Below are positions 1 through 8,590 of a stretch of 47,352 bases of DNA, in pieces (within the stretch, counting starts at the first letter, position 1; every line of letters begins with the position of its first letter). The stretch comes from Acidobacteriota bacterium (GTDB taxonomy: Bacteria; Acidobacteriota; Terriglobia; Acidiferrales; UBA7541): the NCBI GenBank assembly GCA_003224085.1, contig QHYK01000077.1, positions 1 through 47,352 on the forward strand, read 5' to 3'. Position numbers and translations under genes: made by a program. A model generated the notes under the pieces. It saw only the letters and a list, made by a program, of their open reading frames with translations. It was not told where the DNA came from and did not search any database.

Positions 1-210
1 ACGGATACACTTGCGGATTCGGTGGACACTGTGCCAAGAATCCTCGATTCGTTCTCCCCGCCGTGCCGGACCGCTGCGTTCGCCACATCGTTCCTAATGC
101 GGCGGGGTGCTTTCAGTGGATACAACACTCGCTTCGCAAACCCAGAAGAAATAGAGGCAATCGCAAGAGCCAGAGATGTCCTCATAAGAGGCTGGGCGCA
201 ATCTCAATGT

Positions 211-353
211 AGATAGAGAAGGGATTCACGGACAACTGGCTTCAGCCAACAAGTGTTCAGGAAAACTGATGCGTCAATATGCGGGCCGCAAGCGGTTCGT
301 CTGGAATCGTGCCTTGTCCATCGAGCAAGCCCCTGCAAGACGACGCTGCGCGA
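211..353 (+). pseudogene. IS200/IS605-type TnpB N-terminal remnant
   Basis: This is a short relic of the N-terminal helical region of TnpB/OrfB. One frame reads WLQPTSVQEN and then stops at 267-269. The next frame continues as LMRQYAGRKRFVWNRALSIEQ and stops at about 353. Joined across a one-base shift near 266, the two give the usual TnpB opening, in which a Leu-x-Pro-Thr-x-x-Gln-Glu segment leads into the Ala-Gly-x-x-Arg-Phe-Val-Trp-Asn helix. Nothing of the central domain, the RuvC-like catalytic residues or the zinc ribbon remains, and no TnpA is visible. It is too short and broken to be functional. The family call rests on the RFVWN block only. Confidence 0.55.
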
Positions 354-363
354 GCGAAAACTT

Positions 364-588
364 GTGAAGGAGAGAACTGGGAGACGGAAACTAGCTGACG
401 AACTACGTCGAGAGGAAGACCTGTTGAAGATGAAGGGCGTCCGCGGCAAGTCCGCCTCGCGCTATCAAGTGGGGACCAATTTCGTGCTCTTGTCACCGGA
501 CGTGGCTAAGTATTTCCCTCACGAGCAGTCCGTCATTATGGCGTTGCGCAAATTGATTCATGTGACCAAGGTTAGGAAAATATTTTGA
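364..588 (+). CDS. small conserved hypothetical protein (DELR...VRGK...GTNxVLLxPDVA type)
   Basis: A protein of about 74 residues if the GTG at 364 is used; an open frame extends upstream to 253 with no family resemblance. It contains ADELRREEDLLKMKGVRGK, then SRYQVGTNFVLLSPDVAKYF, and ends in a short helix (ALRKLIHVTK). I recognise this order from small, often orphan bacterial proteins that are frequently found in mobile or toxin-antitoxin contexts, but I know no function for them. The usual start of such proteins is close to the DEL motif, so the true start may be at or just before 391. It lies between two transposase relics, so it may itself be a remnant. It has no membrane segment or signal peptide. 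Confidence 0.5.
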   Translation: MKERTGRRKLADELRREEDLLKMKGVRGKSASRYQVGTNFVLLSPDVAKYFPHEQSVIMALRKLIHVTKVRKIF

Positions 589-642
589 TCTCTTCAGTCC
601 GTTCACTATTTCTATTATGCCCGCCAGCTATCGCCCCCCTAA

Positions 643-762
643 ATGCGTAATAATGGGACTAACTTTCCTTCACTCCAAGAGCAGTTCCAGCAACATCGTC
701 ATCTAACCCTGCAGTTGGCTTGGGAAGAGTATCGACAAGTCCATCCGGACGGCTACGGCTAC
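643..762 (+). pseudogene. IS21-family IstA fragment
   Basis: About 40 codons encode LAWEEYRQVHPDGYGY preceded by QEQFQQHRHLTLQ. This is the segment that follows the helix-turn-helix in IS21-family IstA transposases, where it normally continues into a Ser-Arg-Phe-Cys-x-Leu-Tyr stretch. Here it turns abruptly into unrelated sequence (REENKARF...). The DDE catalytic domain and the partner ATPase IstB are absent. The open frame continues to 1464, but from 856 on it is antisense to the receptor gene and is not coding. It is a dead fragment marking an old insertion beside the 3-prime end of that receptor. Confidence 0.6.
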
Positions 763-855
763 AGAGAAGAAAACAAGGCCCGATTCCATGAAAAAAGCTA
801 CAATGCAGCAAGGTACCCAGGCAAGCCAGCCTCGCGCAACGAGATTCAGCGTCGC

Positions 856-3800
856 TTAGAAGACGACTTTGAAGCCGAACTCGAGCGAACGAGGGGCGCC
901 CAGCGCAAACACCCCGGAGCCCAGCCCAGCCAGGTTCGAACGATCTCCGCGGGTAGTGCCATTCAAAGTTCCCGGCGTTCCATTCAGGATGCCGCTCAGC
1001 GGCTGGCTTGGCGAGTCAAAGTTCTGCCGATTGAAGAGATTGTAGATGCTAACCTGCGGCTCGACGGTCAGCCGTTCCCATCTATGGGCCGGCTTGATCT
1101 TCCACCCAAGCTTCAAGTCAAACGTAAACATGTTGCCGAGACTTTCCTCACCCGCAGGCGGAGCCGCAATCGTCGGAGTGACTGCGCCGAGCGCGACCAG
1201 TTGCGCTTGCGTAAAGAGCCCTGCGTCTACCAGCGCCTGCCCTGCGGGAGTCAGCTTGCCTGCGCCGCTCGAATTCCACTGATTGATCAGCGCTGCAAGT
1301 CCACTGACGCCGACACCCCTACCGAAAGAGCCGATCGTTGTGCCCGGGAGGAGGTCGCCGGATTGGCCGCTGGTGTTGCCGGCAAGCGATCCGTCACCAT
1401 CGAGATCGGAAGTAAAGATGGCTCCCGGCATCCCATTGGAGGGCGAAGGCAGGAAAAGGTTTGACGGCAGCGGGCTGTACCAGTGCGTAATAAAACTCAG
1501 TGACGCTCCGTATTTGAAGTCCATCGTTGCGCCGCCTGAAAGCTGGTGTCTGCGGTCCAGTCCATTCGGCCCGCGGAGATTAGTATTCCGAAAACTAAAT
1601 GCGTTATTGATGAAGTCTCCGTCGCGCGCCATGGCCGACAGCCGCGAAAACGCGTAGGAGACAACAAAGTTCACACTTTTCATGCCGGGTACCGGGTCCG
1701 TCTTTTGCGACGTGAGTTTCATTTGCAATCCGTTGTAAGCGGATCGCCCAATGGGGAAGAGCATTTGGTTCGCGCCAACGCTCGGGTTGATTCCCGGAAA
1801 AGCGGCACCCGTATCCGGGGTACGGCCGGTAGCAGGAGCTCCGAGACTACCCAAGAAACCGTAGCCAGAATCCAAACCATTCCCTGCGTAATCAAAGATT
1901 GTAGCCTTTGCGTTGATTGCACAGTTGATGGAAGCGGCGTCAGTACCGGTTCCACACCCAAAAGCATTATTGGTTGCGGAAATAGCATTTAGAGCGGCAT
2001 TCACGTGGAGGTACCGCGCATCGCCCACGTGGTTCGTATCGTAGCCAAGCAGGCTGTGCAGGCCAACATTGCGAATGTAATCCACGGTCAACACCGTGCC
2101 CGGGTGGAGTTCGCGCTGTACGCCAATGTTGAATTGCATGGAATACGGCGTGCGGTAGCTTGGCGCCAGAAGTTCGGTTCCGGTATTGTTGAACGAATCC
2201 GCTAAGATGTTGCCGATAAATCCGGAGTTGCTCTGGGCGCCTGCGGCCACCGTTGCCTGCTGTAGTGCCGCCTCGATGGCTTTTGCGTCGGCGACAACGC
2301 TCCCGATGGGCTGGCCACAAACCTGCGTGGCAATGTTCTTGCCGTTGATCGTCGTCTGCAAAGTTCCGTTGGGCATGGCGATCCCGCCTTGGCTGCAGAC
2401 TTCCTGGATGGCAAAGAAAATGCCCTTCTGCAATCGTGGTGGCCGGTCGAAGAGAATGTTGTTCCAAATTGCATTCTCGTAGTAAATGCCAAATCCGGCT
2501 CGAATCGCCGTCTTTCCATTCTTCCAAGGATCCCACGCCAGCCCGATTTGCGGCCCGAAGTTTTTGTTTGGCTGGCGCACTCGTGCACCCAGCCCGGGGC
2601 CGAACTGATCGAGGAGATTACCCGTGCAATTGAGGATGGATGCCGAGCACGGAATCGGAGCAAGGTCATTGTCCGTCCGCCCTGTATCGCGCACATACCG
2701 CAACCCGATGGTAGCTGTCAGATTCGTTCGCAGCTTCCATTGATCACCGAAATACGCAGTGAATCGTGTGTCCGACGATCCGCCAGCCGCGAACCCAAAT
2801 CCCGGTTTTTCGGTAAAGAAGCCTTGGCCGTTTCCGATCAAAATGGCGTCAACTGGATAAGTCAGCGGGTCCGATTGGCCGGCGACAGGGGTCAGTGAGG
2901 TTACGATCGGTGCCGTCCCAACAAAGGCCGCAAAGACGGCTCCCTGAATTCGATTCACGCCGGCGCCGTACCGTAATGTGTGCCGCCCGAAGCTGATGCT
3001 ACCGTCGTATTTCGTCTGTTTGTTGCTCTGAAATGTTTTCTGAGGCGCCAGGAAGTTAGGACCGGAACAGAATGCATCCACTCCCGCACCCAAACAGGTG
3101 ATGTCGCCGCCAATAGCAATGGCAATCCCTGGGGCAGGGTCTGTGATCCCCGTTCCCAGTACCGCGTCGACGATTCCATTTTTGAATTTCGTGTAGCCGA
3201 ACCGGATGTTGTGCGAAAACCGGCCGGTGTTGAAGTCGACTCCTGCCGCGTGCACGGGAGTATGATCAACGTTCTTGAAGGGGGTAAAGGTATTGGGAAT
3301 AAAACCGCGAACCACGCTGTTCTGCTCAAAAGAAAATCGGTAGAACAGTTTGACGGTTGGCTTCGCCTGCCAGTCCAGCTTTCCTATCGGCTCCAGGTCC
3401 CGGAACGGCGCGTTGTAATTGCCGTTAAAGGTATTGAAGGGGGAGGGGAACACCTGCGCTGCCTGCAAGTCCTGATGGGTCCGCTCCAGGCCGCCGAAGA
3501 AGAACAGCTTGTCCTTCAGGATTGGCCCTCCAAGGCGCGCTCCAAATTGCTTACGATCGAAAGGCACGGGGATCAAGCTTTGCTTGGCCGCAACGCTGTC
3601 GCCCCTCCAGTAGAAAAATCCTTCGCCATGGACATCGTTTGCGCCCGAGCGCGTCACGACGTTGATCGTGCCGGTGGATGTCAGCTCCGTCGATAGATCG
3701 AGATTCGATTGGCCCACCTGAAACTCACCGATTGCGATCTGCGGGATATTCTGCGTGGTCGTCCCGACGGTTTCGTCACTGATATCAATCCCGTCCACCT

Positions 3801-4413
3801 CAATGCGAGCCGTTCTTCCGAAATGCCCCGCGAAAGAGACCGACGAGAATCCATTCTTGGTGGGGTCGAAATTGGCGCCGTCCTGAATCTGGACGCCTGG
3901 TTCGAGCTGCGCGAGATCAAGAAAGTTTCTCCCGTTGACAGGAAGGTTTTCAATTTGCTGAGCAGAGAGTATTCCCTGCACCGTCGCCTGTTCCGTGTTC
4001 ACGGAAATCGCGGAGCTCTCCACCGTCACCACAGTGTTCTCTGAGCCCAGCTCAAGCGTAATGTTTGCAGATGTGATTATGCCGACGGCCACCTCAACGG
4101 TCTGTTCGACGGTCTTGAATCCTTGCGCTGCCAAGCGAACCACATACCGCCCCGGGGGGAGTGGACCTGAATTATACGTTCCAGCAGAGGTCACTTCGGA
4201 TTCCAGCTTTTGTCCCGTGTCCTTGTTCGTGATCGTAACTCTGGCAGAGACTACGACCGCGCCTTTCGGGTCCACAATCGCTCCCTGCACGCTTCCGGTC
4301 GAGATCGTGGCCTGTGCCCTCGCTCCTGGCAGAGGCCCGAGCATTACACCCACGAAAAGAGCGGCGGCTATCGACAGAGCGACAAAGGAGATACGGCTGC
4401 GCATATGACGCAT
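856..4413 (-). CDS. Oar-like TonB-dependent outer-membrane receptor with carboxypeptidase-regulatory-like domain
   Basis: A protein of 1185 residues. A basic N-terminus and hydrophobic core ending in GPLPGARAQ form a signal peptide of about 34 residues. Residues 40-125 form a carboxypeptidase-regulatory-like (beta-sandwich) domain, recognisable by GAIVDPKGAVVVSARVTITN and LPPGRYVVRL. A plug domain follows (LPVNGRNFLDLAQLEPGVQ, then VTRSGANDVHGEGFFYWRG), and the rest is a long beta-barrel ending in a terminal Phe (LEFGFKVVF), as outer-membrane barrels do. This is the Oar/SusC-like class that is highly expanded in Acidobacteriota and thought to import large or complexed substrates; the substrate cannot be read from sequence. 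The start is supported by GGAGG four bases before the ATG. No exporter or TonB genes are adjacent. Confidence 0.93.
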   Translation of the reverse strand: MRHMRSRISFVALSIAAALFVGVMLGPLPGARAQATISTGSVQGAIVDPKGAVVVSARVTITNKDTGQKLESEVTSAGTYNSGPLPPGRYVVRLAAQGFKTVEQTVEVAVGIITSANITLELGSENTVVTVESSAISVNTEQATVQGILSAQQIENLPVNGRNFLDLAQLEPGVQIQDGANFDPTKNGFSSVSFAGHFGRTARIEVDGIDISDETVGTTTQNIPQIAIGEFQVGQSNLDLSTELTSTGTINVVTRSGANDVHGEGFFYWRGDSVAAKQSLIPVPFDRKQFGARLGGPILKDKLFFFGGLERTHQDLQAAQVFPSPFNTFNGNYNAPFRDLEPIGKLDWQAKPTVKLFYRFSFEQNSVVRGFIPNTFTPFKNVDHTPVHAAGVDFNTGRFSHNIRFGYTKFKNGIVDAVLGTGITDPAPGIAIAIGGDITCLGAGVDAFCSGPNFLAPQKTFQSNKQTKYDGSISFGRHTLRYGAGVNRIQGAVFAAFVGTAPIVTSLTPVAGQSDPLTYPVDAILIGNGQGFFTEKPGFGFAAGGSSDTRFTAYFGDQWKLRTNLTATIGLRYVRDTGRTDNDLAPIPCSASILNCTGNLLDQFGPGLGARVRQPNKNFGPQIGLAWDPWKNGKTAIRAGFGIYYENAIWNNILFDRPPRLQKGIFFAIQEVCSQGGIAMPNGTLQTTINGKNIATQVCGQPIGSVVADAKAIEAALQQATVAAGAQSNSGFIGNILADSFNNTGTELLAPSYRTPYSMQFNIGVQRELHPGTVLTVDYIRNVGLHSLLGYDTNHVGDARYLHVNAALNAISATNNAFGCGTGTDAASINCAINAKATIFDYAGNGLDSGYGFLGSLGAPATGRTPDTGAAFPGINPSVGANQMLFPIGRSAYNGLQMKLTSQKTDPVPGMKSVNFVVSYAFSRLSAMARDGDFINNAFSFRNTNLRGPNGLDRRHQLSGGATMDFKYGASLSFITHWYSPLPSNLFLPSPSNGMPGAIFTSDLDGDGSLAGNTSGQSGDLLPGTTIGSFGRGVGVSGLAALINQWNSSGAGKLTPAGQALVDAGLFTQAQLVALGAVTPTIAAPPAGEESLGNMFTFDLKLGWKIKPAHRWERLTVEPQVSIYNLFNRQNFDSPSQPLSGILNGTPGTLNGTTRGDRSNLAGLGSGVFALGAPRSLEFGFKVVF

Positions 4414-4689
4414 TACGCCTCCATTTCTCTACCCGAGGTTCAAACAGGATTTCATCCGATGCCACCGCCAGCCCTGAGCCCCGATCCAGGTAGATCTACT
4501 GATGAGACCAGCGGCATTCGGAGCCAAAGGTTTCCCGCCTTTGCCAGGTCGCTTATGGTGAGCTAAATAGTGCAAGAAACCAGCCAAAGTCAAGCCAAAA
4601 CAAATGGGAATCATTCAGTGTGTTAGGCCGAGCGCCAAAAAGTTCTCGCGTCTTTGATGACCTCGCCAAACTTGATGGGTTGAGCCTGC

Positions 4690-4709
4690 TGATACCATAC
4701 GTTATATCA
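4690..4709. promoter_or_regulatory. distal hipBA-type operator (TGATA-N10-TATCA)
   Basis: TGATA and TATCA arms are separated by ten bases. This is the same layout as the operator overlapping the hipB promoter, with centres 65 bp apart. Two copies with identical spacing in one short leader suggest cooperative binding of the antitoxin dimer. The arm sequences are read directly; the binding protein is inferred from position. Confidence 0.5.
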
Positions 4710-4741
4710 AGTCTGCAGATTGAGGTAATTAAAGGTATCGA

Positions 4742-4775
4742 TTGCATTCTGCGCTGATATACGATATTATATCAG
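4742..4775 (+). promoter_or_regulatory. hipBA promoter overlapping a perfect operator palindrome
   Basis: TTGCAT (4742-4747), 17 bases, then TATTAT (4765-4770) make a reasonable sigma-70 type promoter. The -10 element lies inside an eight-base perfect inverted repeat, CTGATATA-N6-TATATCAG (4754-4775). Transcription would start within a base or two of the ATG at 4778, so the message would be essentially leaderless; no Shine-Dalgarno is present. Antitoxin bound to the palindrome would cover the -10 box, fitting autorepression of a HipB-type protein. Confidence 0.6.
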
Positions 4776-4777
4776 AC

Positions 4778-5152
4778 ATGAAGAGGAATATAAAAAAAGA
4801 CATCAAAGCGCTGCGACTTGAAGGCCTTCCTGATGACCTGCGCCGGGCCCTGAAAGAGGCACGGGAGAAGCGCGCCTGGACGCAGCGGGACCTCGCGAGC
4901 CGCCTAGGCCTGACGCAAAAGCACATCTCTGGCATCGAGTCCGGCAAGATCGTGCCGCGCTACGATACGCTCCTTGAGCTGGTCCGAGCCCTCGACCGCG
5001 ATCTCCTGATGGTTCCCCGCGCCCTCGTGCCTGTAGTGCAGTCGCTCGTCCGCGACCACCTCAAGGATCAGCCAGGCGAAGGCGAGGAACGTCCCCTCTA
5101 CGCCGCCGAGGACAACGAAGACACGGCGCAGGAGCCGCGCGATGAAGTTTGA
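4778..5152 (+). CDS. hipB: HipB-like XRE-family antitoxin/regulator
   Basis: A protein of 124 residues with a Cro/C1-type helix-turn-helix at about residues 25-80 (LKEAREKRAWTQRDLASRLG, then TQKHISGIESGKIVPRYDTL). The C-terminal tail is acidic and probably flexible. HipB-type antitoxins dimerise, bind operators in their own promoter and hold the kinase HipA inactive. The stop overlaps the hipA start by 11 bases, which implies translational coupling. An upstream in-frame ATG at 4742 would put the operator inside the coding region, so the ATG at 4778, three bases after the palindrome, is preferred. The symbol is given by family and context. Confidence 0.85.
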   Translation: MKRNIKKDIKALRLEGLPDDLRRALKEAREKRAWTQRDLASRLGLTQKHISGIESGKIVPRYDTLLELVRALDRDLLMVPRALVPVVQSLVRDHLKDQPGEGEERPLYAAEDNEDTAQEPRDEV

Positions 5153-6389
5153 CCCGAAAAAGCTCAACGCGCTTTCGGTGCGCCTTCACGGGAAGCAGAT
5201 CAGCGTCATCACGCGCCTCGCGGGCGACCGCCAGCTCTTCGCCTTCGAGCAGGACTACATCGACGACCCGCAGCGCCCGACCTTGAGCCTCTCTTTCAAG
5301 GGCAGCACTGGCGGGCTTGTGACCAACGTGCGGCCCGTGCCGCGCCGCGTGCCGCCGTTCTTCTCGAACCTCCTGCCCGAAGGCCATCTGCGCGAGTATC
5401 TCGCCAAGCGCGCGGACGTCAATCCCGAGCGCGAATTCTTCCTCCTCGCCGTGCTGGGCGCCGACTTGCCAGGCGCGCTTGTCATCGAGCCGCTTGAGGG
5501 CGAGACGCACCAAGCCGACGCTCATCATGATGAAGACGACGGCGGCAAACACGCGGACTTTCCGCCTGACACAGCGTTGCGTTTTTCTCTGGCGGGCGTG
5601 CAGTTGAAATTCTCGGCAATCATGGAAGCGCCCGGCGGCCTGACCATTCCGGCAGGCGGCATGGGCGGGTCATGGATCGTCAAGTTGCCTTCGGCCCGCT
5701 TCGCGGCTGTCCCCGAAAACGAATTCGCCATGCTGGAACTCGCACGCCGTGCGGGTATCACTGTGCCGGAGAACCGCCTCATCAGCACGGCGGACATCAA
5801 AGGGCTCCCCGATGAAGCGCGCGCGCCGGGAACGAAGGCTCTCGCCGTGCGGCGCTTCGACCGCCTAGTAGGCGGAGAGCCCATCCACATGGAGGACTTC
5901 GCGCAAGTTTTCGGGCAATATCCGAACGATAAGTACAAATCCCGCAGCTACGCGAATATCGCGGCGGTGCTGTGGGCGGAAGCAGGCGAAGAGGCTGTCG
6001 CCGAGTTCGTCCGCCGGCTCGTTTTCTCTGTTGTGATCGGCAACACCGACATGCATCTCAAGAACTGGTCGCTTCTTTATCCCGACCGCCGCAGGCCCGT
6101 GCTCTCACCGGGCTACGATTTTGTGGCCACGCTCCCCTACATTCCAAACGATGCGCTCGCCCTGAGTTTCGGTGGCAGCCGCAGTCTTGCGGAAATCACG
6201 CCCGATCAGATGCGTAGCTTCGCCGACAAGGCAAGAATTCCGGCAAGCCCCCTTTGGAAGATCGCGGTCGAGACCGCGCAGAAGAGCGCCGCAGGCTGGA
6301 AATCCCTCGAACAAGCGGACCTCCTCCCCAAGGACCTGCGCTCTTCCATCCAAAGACAGATTCTTCGCGTCGCTGCCACGGTGAAGTGA
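5142..6389 (+). CDS. hipA: HipA-like serine/threonine kinase toxin
   Basis: A protein of 415 residues, near the usual HipA length. The N-terminal HipA_N subdomain (about 5-115) is followed by the kinase-like core. The ATP-loop motif SLAGVQLKF is at 149-157, a lysine in WIVKLP at 181 and a glutamate in ENEFAML at about 194. The catalytic loop is IGNTDMHLKNWS at 299-310 (Asp303 as the likely base, Asn308 as the metal ligand), and the metal-binding YDF is at 325-327. HipA of E. coli phosphorylates glutamyl-tRNA synthetase and causes growth arrest; other family members modify other targets, and the target here is unknown. All key residues appear intact, so the module looks functional. It shares the hipB transcript. 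Confidence 0.9.
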   Translation: MKFDPKKLNALSVRLHGKQISVITRLAGDRQLFAFEQDYIDDPQRPTLSLSFKGSTGGLVTNVRPVPRRVPPFFSNLLPEGHLREYLAKRADVNPEREFFLLAVLGADLPGALVIEPLEGETHQADAHHDEDDGGKHADFPPDTALRFSLAGVQLKFSAIMEAPGGLTIPAGGMGGSWIVKLPSARFAAVPENEFAMLELARRAGITVPENRLISTADIKGLPDEARAPGTKALAVRRFDRLVGGEPIHMEDFAQVFGQYPNDKYKSRSYANIAAVLWAEAGEEAVAEFVRRLVFSVVIGNTDMHLKNWSLLYPDRRRPVLSPGYDFVATLPYIPNDALALSFGGSRSLAEITPDQMRSFADKARIPASPLWKIAVETAQKSAAGWKSLEQADLLPKDLRSSIQRQILRVAATVK

Positions 6390-6404
6390 GAGGATCTGAT
6401 CCCG

Positions 6405-6953
6405 ATGCCCAACATCTGGTTCACTGCCGATTTTCACCTCGGGCACAAGAACATCATTCGGTATTGTAATCGTCCCTTCGACACGGTCGAAGAGATGAAT
6501 CGGACAATCATCGAACGGTTGAACAGCCTCGTCAAAACGAACGACATCTTGTACTTTCTCGGGGATTTCTGCATCGGTCCAAAAGCAAGGGCAGTAGTGC
6601 TACGCCGCGAGATTCGATGCAAGAGGATATTCGCTGTGCCCGGCAACCACGACAAGGACACGCGCAAGCTGACTGGGGAGTTTTCTTGGCTTGGCGATCT
6701 GGCGGAGGTCTCAATCAATGGCCAGCGGATCGTGCTTTGCCATTACGCAATGCGCGTTTGGAATCATTCATCTCACGGTGTGTGGCATTTGTACGGACAC
6801 TCGCACGGGCGACTGCCCACCCTCGACGCATCACTTTCGATGGATGTCGGCGTGGACACCTATGATTTTCGTCCGTGGCACTTCGATGAAATCCGAGATC
6901 GAATGAAGCAAAGACCTGCGTCAAAGAATCCCACGGAATGTCCTTCGGGGTGA
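6405..6953 (+). CDS. calcineurin-like metallophosphoesterase
   Basis: A protein of 182 residues with the standard metal-binding motifs in order: DFHLGH (residues 9-14), GDF at about 53, GNHD at about 79, a histidine in LCHYAM, and GHSHG near 134. These ligate the two metals of the calcineurin-like phosphoesterase fold. The length and the opening WFTADFHLGHKNIIRYC match small cytoplasmic phosphoesterases found next to mobile or phage-type genes; the substrate cannot be assigned. The start lies 15 bases after hipA with a GAGAGG-like ribosome site, so it probably shares the hipBA transcript. It could be a third toxin-antitoxin component or just an adjacent cargo gene. Confidence 0.85.
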   Translation: MPNIWFTADFHLGHKNIIRYCNRPFDTVEEMNRTIIERLNSLVKTNDILYFLGDFCIGPKARAVVLRREIRCKRIFAVPGNHDKDTRKLTGEFSWLGDLAEVSINGQRIVLCHYAMRVWNHSSHGVWHLYGHSHGRLPTLDASLSMDVGVDTYDFRPWHFDEIRDRMKQRPASKNPTECPSG

Positions 6954-7108
6954 ACGGGATCGGTCGAAAATACCCGAAATCAGTACGTTGGCCAATTGGC
7001 CAATCAAAGCGATTTGGAATTCGTAAGTGACGCCAAAGCAACGACTTAGCTATTTTCAAGCACAGCTGCTAACCGAAGGGTTGCTAGCGTTATGTCCCGT
7101 ATATAACT

Positions 7109-7830
7109 TTACAGAACAGCCGCCTTCTTTTTTCCCTGGGCTGGGTGCATCCGGGTTTGCTCTGCTCCATACTTGGCCCGCGTGCGATCGATCTTTTTGA
7201 TGATGTCCTCAACCGTGGCGCTCCAGATGAAGGGCTTGGGGTTTTCGTTCCAGGCTTGCATAAAGGCCTCGATGGCCTGCTTTAGATCCGGCACACTCAC
7301 GAAACTGCCACGCCGAATCGCTTTCTCGGTCAATTCTCGAAACCAGCGCTCCACCAAATTCAGCCAGCTTGAACTGGTCGGCACAAAGTGGCACACAAAG
7401 CGCGGATGCTTCTTCAGCCACGCTTGCACGTGCGGCTCTTTGTGCGTGCCGTAGTTATCCATCACCACATGCAGCTTCAGCTCCGGGGGAAACTCAGCGT
7501 CTAAGCGACGCAGAAACTTCCACCACTCCTGACGCCGATGCCGGCCGTGGACATTCACCAATCAACTTGCCATCCAACACATTCAGTGCCGCAAACAGGG
7601 TGGTGGTGCCGTTGCGCTTGTAGTCGTGCGTCATCGTACCGCACCGGCCTTTCTTCAACGGCAGCCCCGGCTGCGTCCGATCTAACGCCTGTATTTAGCT
7701 CTTTTCATCCACACACAGCACCAAGGCCTTGTCGCGGCGGGTCAGATGCAACCCCACCACATCGGTCAGCTTCTCTAGGAATTTGGCATCCCGCGACAGC
7801 TTAAATGCCGAGAACATGGCCACGTGTTCG
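7109..7830 (-). pseudogene. IS630-family transposase, truncated and frameshifted
   Basis: Read on the minus strand, fragments appear in the normal IS630 order. First comes SAFKLSRDAKFLEKLTDVVG and DKALVLCVDEKS, then a stop (TAA at about 7695-7697) where the family has CAA for Gln in [14 protein letters not shown]. Next is a [18 protein letters not shown] segment, then a frameshift near 7545-7560. Last comes the C-terminal part from 7561, with MDNYGTHK and FVPTSSSWLNLVERWFRELT carrying the second Asp and the final Glu of the DDE triad. The N-terminal DNA-binding domain is missing; the frame ends abruptly at the junction with the next transposase relic near 7820. It has at least one nonsense mutation, one frameshift and a 5-prime truncation. 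Confidence 0.85.
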
Positions 7831-8590
7831 GCTTCCTTTACGCCGATGGTCATGTGCGCGCCTATCATGGCCAACACACGATTCCCAAAGCCTATGTCAC
7901 TCGAGCACGACTGGCTGCCCCGGCGACCACCGATTATTGGGTGAACGATCAGCGCGGGGATCCTTTGTTTGTGGTCACGGCCGAGGCCAATACCGCACTC
8001 ACGCGCATGCTGCCCACGGTGCTGGGTGAGGTGCGAAAGCTCTTGGGCCCGCAGCGACGTGTTACGGTGGTCTTTGACCGCGGGGGCTGGAGTCCCAAGC
8101 TGTTTCGCGAGTTGCTGGCCTTGGACTTTGATCTATTGACCTATCGCAAGGGGCGCACCCGGAGGATTGCGGAATCGCGCTTCACCCAGCACAGAGCCAA
8201 GTTGGACGGACGGCGCGTGCGCTATCTTCTCCACGAGCAGCCCGTGCGCTTCCTCCGAGGAAAACTTCGCCTCCGCCAGATCACTCGTCTGACCCAGGAC
8301 ACCAAAAGCCCATCGTCACCAGTCGCTGGACCTGCGGGCTATCGTTTTGGCCTGGAGTTGACCCGGCCTCACTACAAACGGGTGGAGGAAGAAGGACGCA
8401 CGTTGATCCAGGCCGCCCCTACAAGATGCCGCTGATCTCGAACCCACCGAAGGTCAGCTCCGTGTCACGCTGGCCCCACTCAGTTCGCCTCATCGATCGC
8501 GAGTTCTCGAGGCTCTCTGCATGGCCCTGAACCAGACTCATGCAAAGTTCCCGGCGCCGAATTGGAGATACATTATTCGGTCGGAACCGC
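7824..8590 (+). pseudogene. second DDE-type transposase, 5-prime truncated and decayed
   Basis: An open stretch begins YADGHVRAYHG and continues with ATTDYWVND, FVVTAEANTALTRML and VVFDRGGWSPKLFRELLALD, then DFDLLTYRKGRTRR. This is the core of a DDE-type transposase that I recognise from Acidobacteriota and Planctomycetes but cannot place firmly in an IS family. The frame shifts near 8300-8330: KPIVTSRW and DLRAIVLAWS appear in other frames. The C-terminal end (LRVTLAPLSSPHRSRVLEAL, then LNQTHAKFPA) is recoverable in a third frame to about 8590. The N-terminus is lost at the junction with the IS630 relic on the opposite strand. Confidence 0.7.

Noticed and set aside
22-216. 64-codon frame at the left edge
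   Set aside because: No recognisable motif, no ribosome site, and it runs into the TnpB remnant region; not supportable as a gene.
763-1464. Continuation of the IstA-like frame beyond 762
   Set aside because: From 856 it is antisense to the Oar-like receptor, whose C-terminal sequence is clearly the coding strand.
7695-7697. In-frame stop in the IS630 transposase as programmed readthrough
   Set aside because: It is TAA replacing CAA, and the gene is truncated and frameshifted as well, so simple decay is enough.
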